Assembly: GCA_010909165.1 (NCBI GenBank)
Contig: VJWM01000025.1
Location: forward strand, 496,001-560,000
Origin: Anthoceros angustus
Taxonomy: Eukaryota; Streptophyta; Anthocerotopsida; Anthocerotales; Anthocerotaceae
Reading direction: 5' to 3'
Length of the DNA: 64,000 nt
The translations under genes were made by a program, and so were the position numbers. Below, piece by piece: positions 1 through 11,440 of the stretch. Position 1 is the stretch's first letter. Every line of letters starts with the position of its first letter. The notes under the pieces were generated by a model that saw only the letters and a program-made list of their open reading frames with translations, had not been told where the DNA came from and made no database searches.

Positions 1-1735
1 GTATGCATGGGCGGGCCAAGAGCCAAGCACCGCCTCCTTCCTGCAACAAGAGCGAGCCGCACTCACAAGTGAGGCGAAGAAGCCACGGTGGAGTAGGCCG
101 AGGCGGAATCGCATCGCGATGGTGAAGGTGGTTGGTGCGATGTGAAATCCCGTATGCATGGGCGTAGCCAAGCACTGCTCCCTTCCCGAACAAAAGCGGG
201 CTCTAGTGGACACAGAGATGGAGGGTCTGGAGGAATGAAAAGCTGGCGGCGCTTCTCGGCGAGATGCACGCAATCCCTAAAGCCATCGATGATAAATGTA
301 GAAAGGAGGAAGTCCTTAGAGCATCTGCGATAACATGTCTCGCTGCCTCAAGGGCGATTGGAGAGAAGGTTCCCTCCTCCACACTTGATACGAGATCCTC
401 GAGAAAGGGCTTGTCATGGAGGATGAAGCAGGAAGCCAAGGCGGGCGGAGAGGGCCCAACTCCCAAGAAAGCCGCGGGAAGAGACCTCGATGAGGCAGTC
501 CTCGCCTCCAAATTGCAGGCGGGGATGCTTGCAGTGAGCAGTCGCCCAGGGCACTCAAAAGCCCCTGAGCCCAAGATGTCCCCAAGAGTATCCATAATCT
601 TCGTATCAAACCCGGGCCGGGACAAAGGGCCGGAGGCGGAGGCGGCCTCTGAATGAGGTACCAGGCGCCTAGCAAAAGCAGAAGGAAAGGATTCCAAAGG
701 CCACCCGAGCATCCTCCAAAGAAAGGGAGGTCTTCAATATGGGAGAGGTCCTCTGCAAGGGCCTTGTCCAGAAGCTCCCAATGAAGTCGGGGAACCAAAG
801 GGACCCCAAGAATCCATGAGACCAAGAGCCGAGCAATCTCCCAGCAGAAACCGCAGAGTAGGCGGGGATCCCGACGAGACCAACGCTGCACTTGGACATC
901 TTGACCTTCAAGCCCACCAACGAAAGCTCTAAGAGAATATCTCAAAGGCCTCCTTGACTTTGTCCCTGTGCCCGAGGATGTGAGAATCGCCGTTGAAGAG
1001 CAATAGCGAAGGGAAGACACGGTCAGCGGAGGCGGAGAGGGCGGCCCTAGGCAGGCCCTATAGTGAGCAATAGCGAAGAGAGCACCGCCTAGCGGGTCGC
1101 CTTGCACAGTACATGTGGCCGATTCAAGGCGGAGGCGAAACACGAAGAGGCGTTCTTGTCTTTGGTAGTAGAGGTTGGAGGACCTCCCGTAGAAGCACCG
1201 GACAAAGGGTATAAGACTCCCTAGGATGACGCCCAAGATCCCTAAGCTCCTCAAAGATGACGCTCCGGGAAATGGTATTGAAGGCGTTCTCGACATCCAC
1301 CTGTAAGACTACCCAATCCGGGTGGGTATCAAGGCAAGCTTTCACCCCTAGCACCACAGACTCGCAGCCCCCCGGAGTGGCAATGCCAAATTGAAGGGGT
1401 TGAAGTCTTCTTTGGAGAAGGGAGCGCACCGCAGATATAGTGCGGCCGAGTAGCCGCATGAAGGCCTCCCAACCGCGAGTGGGCGCCGAGCAGGCGAGCT
1501 TGTCCATAGCGACAAGCCTACTAGCCGCAAGAACAAACAACCGGTGAGGCATCTCTCCACGAGCCACCGCAGCAGCCAGAGAAAAGAGCTCTGGAAAGCT
1601 GCTAGATGGATCTTCGGGGAGAAAGAGGTCCCTAAGGTGTTCGAACACCATTCCCGACAAACCGGCAGATGAAAGACGAGGGGTTGTGGAGAGAGCCAGA
1701 GCAAAAGCCGCCCGGTCCAGGGAGAAGGGAATAAT
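1..1735 (-). pseudogene. Decayed non-LTR-type reverse transcriptase
   Basis: Minus-strand remnant of a LINE-like RNA-directed DNA polymerase, running off the left edge. Near 1,690-1,650 it reads SAGLSGMVFEHL, the conserved block at the start of this RT family. Around 1,390-1,250 come FGIATPGGCESV and VLQVDVENAFNTISR, which carry the first catalytic Asp (motif A). Near 1,100-1,070 is QGDPLGGALFAIAHY (motif B). The downstream blocks are spread over all three frames, so there are several frameshifts, and the usual ADD/YADD catalytic box is not readable near 980-1,000. The tail near 540-500 (HPRLQFGG) and 450-420 (LGSWALS) also matches the C-terminus of this group. The long minus-strand open frame at 316-1,296 is partly a shadow of these frames. 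The family assignment comes from motif recall, not a search. Confidence 0.65.
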
Positions 1736-2629
1736 TTAATGGAAGATATATGCTTGTGGGGGTATAGGCTTAGTGGCATGCCAACACTAGTGAGAACGAG
1801 GCAATGAAGGAACTTGGTTGCCTGAAGTTATGAAAGGACTGTGATGGTTCCCAGCCTAGACAAGAGCACTTCTGGTTAGTGGCAATAGTTCACAGTACAA
1901 AGTTCCTAATCAATATCTCAAAGAGAGAAGAAACAGGTGTGGTAGAGTTAGCTTTTTCATCTATAACAAGGGTCAGCACATGAGATGTAAATGACTAGAC
2001 TCTAGGAGCCAATGCAATCTAATGAGTAGACTCTGTTGCACCCAGGAATTGTGGTGCACACATACAGTTGGGAATTGGGGTGGACACATAGAGACAGTTT
2101 AGGCAGTAGCGCCACGGCCAAAGTGTCAACCGATTGCGACCTGTGATCAGGATCATGTGACATTTTGTATTTTGCTGCCGCGTAGCCATATGCGAAAAGT
2201 AACTCTCATCCGAGACTTGTAAACAAGGAAATTCGCCAGGGGTCTATTCTGACGGACAGTTTTGGCTAGTGGCAAGGAAGGGTGATTTTTTTTACTCTTG
2301 ATGTCGTGTGAAATGAAACAGGCAAAGGCAAATGGAGTAGGTCCAGTTGTTCCGACTCTCAAATGACATCCTCTCCCGAGTATCAACATATGCATGCAGC
2401 TGAGTATTAGCAGATGTAAGAAGAAAAGAAGCAAGCATAGTGGTGTGAACTTCTATCAAAGTGCGTCAGAATTCTCGGAATTAATCCACCAACAAGTAGG
2501 CTATTTATAGATGCGTCCCCAGTCTAAGTGAACTTCTATCCCCCCGCCCCCCCAGCTGCTAGAGGAAGCTGCAGCATGAAAAGAGAATCAATGCCAACAT
2601 GACATAAACATGTTGTCAACCTCACTCAA
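1736..2629. other. No gene recognised
   Basis: This stretch of about 0.9 kb holds no ORF that I can connect to a protein family. A 93-codon minus-strand frame at 2,153-2,434 has no recognisable motif. A C-rich run lies at about 2,538-2,552. It probably represents repeat-derived or intergenic sequence between two retroelement remnants. Confidence 0.5.
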
Positions 2630-3495
2630 AAGTACTTGAGTATGAGCGCAGGCACTTAGGACAGTACCACAATTGATCAGGAACTGTCTCCAATGGTGGA
2701 TCTAAACAGAATAAATGGAATCATCCATTGCATCCATCGCATAATAACATAAGCTCAGCATCATCAATATGCGAGCACACCTGGCATGGATAATCCGGAG
2801 GTGGAATCCAGTCTGCTATAATCACTGTAGGATCCAGGTTAGGCAAATGGCAAGGAGCCCAATTCTTCATATTGTCCTTAATAGTCCTACCATCAGCGCC
2901 CTGAAGCAGCAAAATGCCGTTGTTGCGTATTTCCTTAATTCGTAGGCGTGACGACTAGTGCTGGTGTCCACTGTATCTTCTGTCTGCTTCTGAAGATACA
3001 AAAATTCGCCTACCTGAAACTTCTTGAGTTTGGGTCGAAAACTGCCATTGCGAGTGTGAACGTACCTTAAGGTATCTCGATGCTGTGCAATACGCAAGTT
3101 AGCCATAGCCATGGGCATAACCTGTCGAAATAGCGCAGCCCGCTCACCAATGACACGCACGCACTCAGCTGGGTTGTCCAACGCGACAGCAGTATGCATC
3201 TACTTAGCGATGGCACTAGGTGGCACAAGTTCCCTACCAAAGAGCAGAAAGTAAGGAGAAAAATGCGCAAGTGCAGCATGTTCACTCAAGCGATACCCCA
3301 TAGCAATATAGGGCAGCATAAGATCCCAGGCCGTTTTGGAGGTCTGTAAACATAGCTTACGTAAACCCTTCTTGATAGTCTGCACCATACGCTCTGCAAG
3401 TCCATCGGCTTGAGGGTGATCCCAGCTAGTCCGACGATGATCATCAAAGCAGAGTCTAACAGATCCTGAAATTCCCCACGAAATTCAGAGCATTG
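2630..3495 (-). mobile_element. Ty3/gypsy pol 3' fragment: integrase plus PHD finger
   Basis: Reading leftward, 3,495-3,380 encodes the end of a retroviral-type integrase core (EFRGEFQDLLD, then DHPQADGLAERMVQTIKK, containing the usual HPQxDG block). 3,388-3,200 continues with the SPYFLLFGREL block, and 3,199-2,940 with the integrase C-terminal region (PKLKKFQVGEFLYL, an SH3-like GPY/F-type segment). After a frameshifted link, 2,800-2,640 encodes PCQVCSHIDDAELMLLCDGC, one in-frame TGA, then [10 protein letters not shown] and QLWYCPKC. The eight C4HC3 ligands of a PHD zinc finger are therefore all present. No RT, protease or LTR is attached. The fragment is cut at about 3,495, where PPR sequence begins. 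Confidence 0.75.
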
Positions 3496-4436
3496 AGAGA
3501 CACAAACGTCACAGAGTCCAGCACAGCAATGCCCTCTTCTTCCATGGCATTGTGGAGATGAAGGGCTTCCTGCCCCATGGCCCGCTATGAATATCCTGCA
3601 ATCAGGGCAGTCCACGTCACTACAGTCTTTTCGCCAAGTCCATCAAAAACACTCTGAGCATCCTCCAAGCTGCCACACTTCGCATACATGTCCACCAAGC
3701 CACTACAAACAAACAAGTCACGCTCAACTCCACTGGCCAACACATCGGCATGCACCTGCTGCCCAGACTTCAAGTCCGATCCCCTTGCACAAGCCTGAAG
3801 GGCTGCCACAAACACATGCCCATCAGGCTTCACACTGGACCTCCGCATCCGATGATAGAGCTCTATGGCCTGCTTGTCCTGTCCATGTTTAACATGCGCA
3901 GAAATGATGGCAGACCAAGTGAAGGCATCTGGTTTGGCAACCACTTGAAACACATCCATCGCACCTTGCAACCTGCCATGTGAAGCATACATCCGCAGGA
4001 TGTGATTGCAAAGGAACGTGTCCGACAGGTACCCCATTCTCACCACGAAAGCATGGACGCGGCTCCCCAGGGCAAGATTCTTCTCCACCAGACATCTCTT
4101 CAGCACTGTGTTTACTAGAGTCCTGGAAGTGGTGCAGTCTGCCTGCACCAAAGCTTCCAAAGCGTCAACAGCATCCGTGAGGCGGCCCTCATGACACAGC
4201 GTGCTCACGGTTTCAGCTGTAACGGCCTGGTCGGCCCCGAGCCCTGCTAGGTTTACAGAAGGAGGGATCCGCCGTCCCTCACTGGAAGATCCGTCGTCAA
4301 CCAGAAATCCTGCGGGAGAGGCTGGCTTGTTTGCCATGCTGTAGGCCCTCCCGACTTGCTTGTGCACCAACCGTGGCTTCCTAGAAGTCAGGCAAGCGAC
4401 AGCTCTTCCTACAATACCCGTAATCCCGCCACCCAT
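3495..4436 (-). pseudogene. PPR-1 copy A, N-terminal fragment of a PLS-class PPR gene
   Basis: First in-frame ATG on the minus strand is at 4,436 (MGGGITGIVGRAVACLTS, Arg/Ser-rich, suited to organelle import). PPR motifs follow: DAFTWSAIISAHVKHGQ, then VERDLFVCSGLVDMYAKCG, then EKTVVTWTALIAGYS. Such proteins bind organellar transcripts base by base and guide editing, cleavage or stabilisation. Compared with the paralog at 26,478-28,815, this copy keeps the reading frame across the point where that copy has a 2-nt deletion. It carries a CAG-to-TAG nonsense change at 3,585-3,587 and loses its remaining 500-odd codons at about 3,495, where retroelement sequence takes over. It is therefore a truncated pseudogene. 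Confidence 0.9.
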
Positions 4437-4802
4437 GGCCAACGGATACAAGCCCCGAGCTCATTACGAGCACTACCTGGAATATCATGCCTTCTCCTCC
4501 TCAACCCCGGAATCTCATTCATATCATGCCTACGCATCAACCACCCGATGCAGCAAAGGCGATGCGCCTTGCGATCTCTCCCGTCGGATGAGACGTGAAA
4601 ACTACGAAAATCAAACGTGACGCGTACATGACCTACCTCAGCATTCATCCCAGTTATCCCGATTGCATCCCCAGAGAGGAGAGCTGGATTCTCTGCTGCC
4701 GTGCCCCGGCCTGTTCTCCTCGACAACATAGCAACCAACACAGATCCGCAGACCAATTACAGATGAATCTCAGAAGTGCTGGACTCCATGGGATGCTCCC
4801 TC
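4437..4802 (-). other. Spacer between PPR-1 start and PPR-2 end (copy A)
   Basis: About 365 bp upstream of the PPR-1 start, shared almost unchanged with 28,816-29,182. It would hold the PPR-1 promoter and 5' UTR and the PPR-2 3' end. Open frames exist here on both strands but show no family motif and start with non-ATG codons, so they are not called as genes. No clear TATA box was seen. Confidence 0.4.
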
Positions 4803-7390
4803 TCATCCCCCCCAAACCAAAAAGCTATGCACCAGGTCCACCTTGTCTGTCCGCCAGCTCTGAGCTGGCTGCTTCCATGCTCTCATTCTTTTTTTCCTCG
4901 CCTGCATCTCCTCCGCCTGCTCCCACATCTGGACAGCTGTGTATGTGTTGGTCAACACATATGTTGCAGCATCTTTGCCCTCTAGCTTTACTGATTTGTT
5001 GAAAGCAAGAAGTCCCACCTCGACATCGCTCCATTTTCGACACGCACCTAACAGAGTGTGCCAAACTGCAGCAGAAGGCGGTACAGGCATCGATCTCACC
5101 AAAGCCAGTGCCTCGCTCACGGCCTCAAAGTATTCCCACGCCTTCCTCACTAGTCCAGGTGGGGACATTCCTTTCAGGCGATTCATCAAACACCTTCTGA
5201 TGCTCCAGCACTTTCCACATATGCTAATCAAACTGCCTGCAATACACAAGTCGGCCTGAAGCCCTAACTCTACAATCTACGCATGCAGCTGCCTTCCCGA
5301 ATGCAAAGCTGCCACACGCACATGCCTCCGGGAGGCAGACAAATGTCACGGAATCGGGTACAGCCATGCCATCTTCCTGCATAGCACGGTGGACATGAAG
5401 GGCTTCCTGGCCCATGCCCTGCTGGGAATACCCTGCTATCATGGCAGTCCACGTCCCCACACTTTTTTGGCCAAGTCTGTCAAACACTTTCTGAGAATCT
5501 TCCAAGCTGCTGCACTTTGCATAAATGTTCACCAAACTGCTGGCTACAAACACATCAGCTTCATGTCCTTGTTTTCTAATCTGTGTATGCAGGTGCTTTC
5601 CCTTCTGCAACGCCGGGCTGCCCACACTTGCACATGCATGCAGAAGACACACAAATGTCACTGCACTGGGTTCAGCCATGCCTTCTCCTTGCATAGCACC
5701 ATACAGAGAAAGGACTTCCTGGCCCATGCCCTGCTGAGAATATCCTGCTATCATGGCAGACCACGTGACCACATCTTCATAACCAAGTCCATCAAACACT
5801 GATTGTGCATCTTCCAAGCTGCCACACTTTGAACACATGTTCACCAAATTGTTGGCCACAAAAGCATCACCTTCGAGCTCTCCTTCTCTAATCTGCGCAT
5901 GAAGATCCTTCCCCTTCACCAATGCCCGGGTACCCACACTTGCACATGCCTGCAGGAGACACACAAACGTCATACAATTGGGTGCAGCCATGCCTCCTCG
6001 TTGCATGGCACTGAGAGATGAAGGACTTTCTGCCCCATACCATGCTGGGAATACCCCGCTATCAAGGCATTCCATGTTACCACATTGTTTTGAGCAAGTC
6101 CATCAAAGACTCCCTGAGAATCCTCCAAGCTGCCACACTTTGAATACATATTCACAAGACTGCTGCCTACAAACACATCAGCTTCAGGTGCTCGTTCCCG
6201 AATTTCCGCATGCAGCTGCTTCCCTTCTCCAGGGCTGCAGTGCCCAAACTTGTAGGAGGCACACATATATCATGGAATCAGGTACAGCCCTGCCGTCTTC
6301 TTGCATAGCCCTGTAGGGATGAAGAGCCTCCTGGCCCATGCCCTGCTGGGAATACCCTGCTATCATGGCATTCCATGTCACCACATCCTTCCGACCAAAC
6401 CCATTGAACACTCTCTGGGCATCCTCTAAGCTGCCACACTTCGTATACTGACCAAACTGTTGGCTACGAATGACAGCAGATTCATATCCTCGTTCCCTAA
6501 GTTGTGCATGAGGATGCTTCCCCTTCTCCAACGCCTGGGTGCTCACACTTGCACACGCCTGCAGGAGACACAAAAACGTCACAGAACCAGGTGCTACGAT
6601 GCCTTCATACTGCATAGCACTGTGGAGACGAAGGGCCTCATCCCGCATGCCCCGTTGGGAATACCCTCCTATCATGGCATTCCAGGTTACTATATCTTTG
6701 TGACCAAGTCCTTCAAAAAGTCTCTGCGCATTCTCCAGCTGCCACACTTTGCATACATGTCCGCCAGGCCTGCTTGTCTTCTCCATGTTTTAACATGCGC
6801 AGAGATGATGGCAGCCCACGTGAAGGCATCTGGATTGGACACCAGCTCAAACCCATCCCTCTCGTCTTGCAACCTGCCATGAGAAGCATACATCGCAGGA
6901 TGTGGAAGCCCAGGAACGTGTTTGACTGGTACCCGTTTCTCACAGCGAAAGCATGGACCCGGCTACCCAGAACAAGATCCCTGTTTACCACACATTTCTT
7001 CAGCACAGTGTAAAGGAGAGATTTTGGAATACGACGGTCTGTCTGCACCATAGGTTCCAGGGACTCGACGGCCTGACTGAGATCAACATCATGACATAGC
7101 TTGCTCACGGATTCAGCAGAAATGCCCCCATCGTCACGTGCAGGGCAACGACCCATTCCCCGCTTGCGCGCATCAGCCCAAGCTGGCTGGTGCAAACTGC
7201 TTAACCAGAGGACATCTTGTCACTGCCTATTCCAGCCGGAACATCCACCTGGACGGGCTGGCTCCCTTACAGAGGTGCTGCAACCACCGAGTCCCACTGC
7301 CAGCACTTGTCTCCTTGAAGTCAGGCCAGCAGCAGATCTTCCTACAGCCCCTCAACCCACAACTTCGTTGGGTGCACATAAGCTGTGGCA
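4803..7390 (-). pseudogene. PPR-2 copy A, PLS-class PPR pseudogene
   Basis: A second PPR gene in tandem with PPR-1. The start region (about 7,390-7,195) resembles PPR-1 at the DNA level (the GRSAAGLTSRR-like segment). Then come an N-terminal block with LGSRVHAFAVRNGYQSNTFL, five or so L-S-P modules of about 100 residues (for example VFVASSLVNIYAKCSSLEDS and TAMIAGYSQQGMGQEALHV), and an E-domain tail with WHTLLGACRKWSDVEVGL and VRSMPVPPSAAV, ending near 4,803 at VHSFLV. The coding frame changes near 6,890-6,720, 6,470, 6,230, 6,010 and 5,250, and the tail shifts frame after VHSFLV. No DYW deaminase domain is present. It was damaged before the duplication, because copy B shares most of the breaks. 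Confidence 0.88.
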
Positions 7391-9121
7391 ACAACGGGTC
7401 CCTTGCCCTCTGCGTGACTCCAACGCCACGCTCCGGACAACCATGGTTCACAGGAGCACAGGGTGCGCCTGTGGAAGCAGCAGGAGGCTGCCAGGAGTTG
7501 TGCATCCTTGCTTGCTTCACAGGATTTCGGTTGCTGGCAATATTTCAGAATCCGGGAGTTTTCCTTGTTTTCTCACCTACAAGATGGCCTATACCAGACA
7601 GGCCCCATTACGGAGAAGGCACATCAGACAAGATCTCTTGCCATGCTCCATTCGCATTGGCAGTGCACTGGAAACACAAGTTCCTCCATAACACTCCCTG
7701 TCCGAGCATCTTCTGCAAACTTGGCAGAGAATGATGGTGAAAAAAGGATCACGTTATGGGTAATGGAAGGCTATTTTTCTACCGGAGTTCAGAGTCCTCG
7801 AAGGGCAAGCCCCAAAGGCATGGTGCTTCAATACACACCTAACGTGGTCAGAGATGGTGTGAAGCTGCACCGTTGTTACCGTGGAATCCATGACAATGAA
7901 ACTACATGTCCAAGCTACAGCAACAGTGTCCCGATGCTAAAGCACAAGCCAAACATGTAGAATATTCGCTAGTGCAATCCCTCCAGGGATAATCTCTGAG
8001 AACAAAGGGAAGAACAGAAGGGGTTCATCTCATCAGTACAGGGGCTCCTCAGGATCCATCACACACCCAGGGTCAGGGTCCACCACACATCCAGGGTTAG
8101 CCTCCGAGTTCTTAAGAGTTTCATCCACCTTGCTTTCTTCTTCTGGAAAAGCAACGCTAGCTCGAAGACCTTTTTGTTCGTGATACGCCCTCTTCCAGAT
8201 GTCTGCCATTTCAGTCCAGTACTTGTGGCGAGCCTTGGCGCGATGCATCCGAGCTAGATACTTGTGCTCCCGCAAGGGCGGCCATGGGGTCACCGGACCA
8301 CTTGAGGGGACATGGGGACACCAGAGCACTTGAGGGGCCAGTGGGTGGTAACAAGCTGTGGGACCCCGAAGGCCAGGAACTACGATTCACAAGGCCATCG
8401 AATTTGTGGTAGACAAGCGTCCACCAAGCATGTCCCCACTCAAGATTGAACCTGGTGTGCGCATGCACGACTGCAGATGCTACCAGAGGACTAGTCCACC
8501 ATATAAAGGGGTCTCTGTGGAGGAATTGAAGATGACCAAATGGTCACCTCCAACACAAAGGGTCACTGAGTCACGTTCAGTGGTGGAAGGGCCCTGCCGT
8601 CAATGATCATCCACTGGTCGATCAACCTTAACGCTGAGCACTGTGAGATATTGTGCAGTGTAGTTTGTGCAGGAGCACCCGGTGTACGTGCAAGCAAGCT
8701 TAGCGTCTCCTTCCGCACAAAGTCGCGACCCGAATGAGCCCCTGGGCTGGGGCCTTGCACCTCACAATTACGCAGAACACACGCATGAGGCCGATCGAGG
8801 CCACTATATCCTCAACATGGCCATGATTTTCTCCATACGTTTCTGCCGCCCACCTCACTTCTGAGCAGGAGGGAAAAGAAGATTTTGAACCTCTAACACG
8901 ACCTCGAATAGATGTACATAGGTGCAGAGCACAAGCTTGCGCACAGGCTAATTCCCGCCGTTGTGATCCGGAAGGAAAGGGTCATACATCTGATGCCAAA
9001 GATCAATAAAAAGTCTGCAAGCTTCCGTCCAAAATTTATGGCCAGCCTAGCGCTCACTATGCATGTGGTCTACGGAAGAAAGCTCGCGAACTGTACTGAT
9101 ACGTGACTTCCTAAACTAGCC
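7391..9121 (-). pseudogene. Spacer with an unrecognised minus-strand protein remnant (copy A)
   Basis: Between PPR-2 and the F-box pseudogene. Minus-strand frames at 8,760-8,563, 8,468-8,211 and 8,329-8,033 are pieces of one protein-like sequence that is more continuous in copy B (32,895-32,123). It contains SLLARTPGAPAQTT, DQWMIIDGRALP, HRAKARHKYWTEM and AFPEEESKVDETLKN, ending in acidic, Asp/Pro-rich repeats (VVDPDPGCVMDPE). A 46-bp stretch present in copy B is missing here near 8,268, which changes the frame. I do not recognise the family. 7,400-8,030 and 8,780-9,120 show no supported coding sequence. Confidence 0.4.
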
Positions 9122-10404
9122 TTAATTCCAGCTGCCGAACTCCAGCCACGGATTCAGGCAGTGAAGGCTCTGCGTCACAAAACGCTTGTAGGGCCAGGAG
9201 GAAGCCACCTCCAAGCCCCGGGTGTTCGTCGCAAATCGACAGCCATTATCTTATCGAGCCCCTCTCGCTTGATGTATACTTGCGAATCCTGCCCCCACGA
9301 CCTTGATATCGATGTCCAGGTGGCTCGGGAAACGTCTGCCATGGAAACGAGGAAGCATGGAAGCGGGCATGGTGTCCAGCACCGTCCAGGCCATGCTCGC
9401 GAAATCCATCTCCCAGATCTGCACAACAACTCCTTCCCCAGGACTACGCATAAGAACCGGGCCGTGGAAGATGTCCTCACCTAGGACCACGCATAGCAGC
9501 CGGTCGCGCACGTTGATGAGGTTGCACTGCGCGATGTGGAAACGGAGGCGTGGACACGGCCATCCATTTCCAGCTGGCCCGCTCCAGGTCGTACGCCAGC
9601 AAATTGTAGTTCTCGGTGATGCAGTACAGCACGGACCTCACAAACACCGTCTGCGCCTGCGATCCCTCACCACGCAGGCTTCTGTCAAACACCTCGTTCA
9701 GGGGCAAGGCGGTGGTAGTCACACTCCAGCTGCCCACCGCGGAATCGAACACGAAGGTGGGCACGGGTCTGCGCATGTCCATGTTATCCATCTTGTTGCG
9801 TGTATCTTTGATGGCCACCAGCTTGAAGCAACGCGCCTTCACGTCAACGAACACGCCCAACACATCCTGGATCCACAGACCACCCGGGAGAGCCGGCAGC
9901 GAGGCCCAAGAGCGCGCCAACGGGTTGCCCAAGTGCGGGATGGTGACCACGTCCCGCGCCCCTGCGTACGCGCGCACCTTATTGTGGACAGCAGCAGGCC
10001 GCCGCCGCCCTTCCCGACCCCGCAGCGCCCTCCATCATTTCCGGAACAGGCTGTGAAGCGTGGTGTTGCACCCGTAGCGGGAGTGGGAGTTGGTACCAAC
10101 GGTTTGATCCAGGTCGTAGACGCCGGAGGAAGCAGGAGGAGGTGCTGAAGCCTACTACCAAGAGCAGACAGTCCAGCGCTCCCGCTCGCAATTCCAAGCG
10201 CTCCCGCAACAAGGAGGGCGACACGGCGGCCGCATTCCAGGCTCTGCACACCGCGCGCGTCCGCAACAAGCTCACCAGTGGCAGCCGAGCCTGAATCATG
10301 GTCTCAACGTCTCTAGGCAGCTCCAAGTCGCTGGATACAACGAATTCGTCATCTGCATCTGCATCCATCTCGGGCCCTCGCACTCCGCCGTCTGCAATCA
10401 CCAT
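9122..10404 (-). pseudogene. F-box/kelch-like pseudogene, copy A
   Basis: Paralog of the intact gene at 24,922-26,271. The first in-frame ATG is at 10,404. The F-box (LPRDVETMIQARLPLVSL, RAVCRAWNAA) lies at about 10,330-10,230. Kelch-like strands follow: NRWYQLPLPL, FVFDSAVGSWSV, NLLAYDLERASWKWMAV, QIWEMDFASMAWTVLDTMP, and a tail GLDKIMAVDLRRTPGAWRWL. The stop matching the intact gene is TAA at 9,122-9,124 (SWN-stop). Frame is lost near 10,110, 10,020 and 9,545, which are changes special to this copy. It is also lost near 9,285 and 9,200, where both copies share the lesion. An intact F-box protein would recruit substrates to an SCF ubiquitin ligase. Confidence 0.85.
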
Positions 10405-10804
10405 CACCAGGGACCCTCGCTCAGCCTCCGGATCCGCCTGAGGACAACACACATAGGCAGACCAACCTCTTAGACACTAGCTATTGTGACAGGGTTGTAG
10501 GAGATAATACCCACATCACACGACAGTAATTCGATCACGGAATTGATATATTGAATCACTATATATAGGCTCTGAATTTGCTATCATCTCGAGGACTTTG
10601 CATTTAATCTCGATACATAGATCGATGGGCCGATCTATCCCTGCTTACAAAATTCACACTCTTATCAATCCCATCCCTTGAGATGATTGAATACATGAGC
10701 TGATCATGCTTGTCAGCGTGTGTGGTTGGGCTGATAATGTAGTCCAGTTGATGGGTGCACCAGACTTCATGTACAAATTAGATCAGAACGAGATGAGATC
10801 CAGA

Positions 10805-10897
10805 TAGAGAAGGGGTAATCTCGCACAGAGACCACACACGAGGGAGGCCAGCATGCCCAGGTGAACAGGGGCGATTTCGACTCTAACCTAGGACATA
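10805..10897. repeat. Dispersed 90-bp motif, copy 1
   Basis: The block containing TAATCTCGCACAGAGACCAC, CAGCATGCCCAGGTGAAC and GGGGCGATTTCGACTCTAAC recurs at 22,938-23,023 and, truncated, at 34,935-34,997. The right edge of duplication copy A falls inside it. Confidence 0.75.
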
Positions 10898-10914
10898 ACA
10901 AATTTACCCAAGCG

Positions 10915-11440
10915 GGCTGACATATTTGTAGGTCACAGTTTGATCAACATGTATGCGCAGTGTGGCACCTTGGACGATGCTCAGAGAGTGTTGGAAGAAG
11001 GCCCTCGTGACAAAGATGTTATTACATGGATTGCGGGATATTCCAAGCAGGGCATGGAGCAGGAAGCCCTTCGCCTCTACAGTGCTATGCAAGAAGAAGG
11101 CATGGCTACCCAACGCCGTTACATTTGCCTGCCTGCTACAGGCATGTGCAAATGTGGCAGCCTTGCATGTCAGAAGGCAGCTAAATGTAGAGATAGTTGA
11201 ACGAGGGCTTCAACATGATGTGCTTCTAGCTGGGAGTTTGATGAACATGTACGGAACGTCTGGTAGTGTATAGTTCTATTTGAGGCACAGCAAGTGTTCA
11301 AATCACTGCATGAAAGAGAGGCTTTCGTGTGGAATTCTCTGATTGCAGGCTACACCCGTCAAGGAAACATGATATGGTCTTCGATTTGGTTCACACAATG
11401 AAGGAAGACGGCTTACACGTCGTAGGCCTCGGCCTCGACT
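10915..11440 (+). pseudogene. PPR fragment (plus strand)
   Basis: The opposite strand to the nearby PPR genes. It reads SLINMYAQCGTLDDAQRV, then DVITWIAGYSKQGMEQEALR, LLQACANVAALHVRRQL, LAGSLMNMYG and finally FDLVHTMKEDGLH, in at least three frames. This corresponds to the last L-S-P module and the start of the E-type tail of PPR-1-like genes. Neither a start nor an E-domain end is present. It is followed on the same strand by an F-box fragment. It has no coding potential as a gene and is a decayed duplicate. Confidence 0.8.

Larger units (their letters stand above)
3495..10863. repeat. Segmental duplication, copy A
   Basis: About 7.4 kb is repeated in direct orientation at 27,868-34,997. 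The order is identical in both: PPR-1 fragment, spacer, PPR-2 pseudogene, spacer with an unrecognised ORF, F-box pseudogene, upstream spacer. The offset is 24,379 at the left end and about 24,135 at the right end because copy B lacks roughly 240 bp and 60 bp within PPR-2 and has a gain of about 46 bp near 32,350. Long stretches differ by only occasional single bases. The left edge joins a Ty3/gypsy integrase, and the right edge falls inside a dispersed 90-bp motif. Confidence 0.95.

Noticed and set aside
316-1296. 326-codon minus-strand ORF as a host gene
   Set aside because: Its best parts (QGDPLGGALFAIAHY) are RT motifs and the rest is a shadow of neighbouring frames. It is Leu/Pro-rich because of frame shift.
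4437-4756. 115-codon minus-strand ORF upstream of PPR-1 and its forward counterparts
   Set aside because: Non-ATG start, no family motif, located where the PPR-1 leader and promoter are expected.
5389-5802. Forward ORFs antisense to PPR-2 (and equivalents at 27,195-27,776 and 29,663-30,184)
   Set aside because: They mirror the repeated PPR codons on the other strand and recur with each module. No independent motif.
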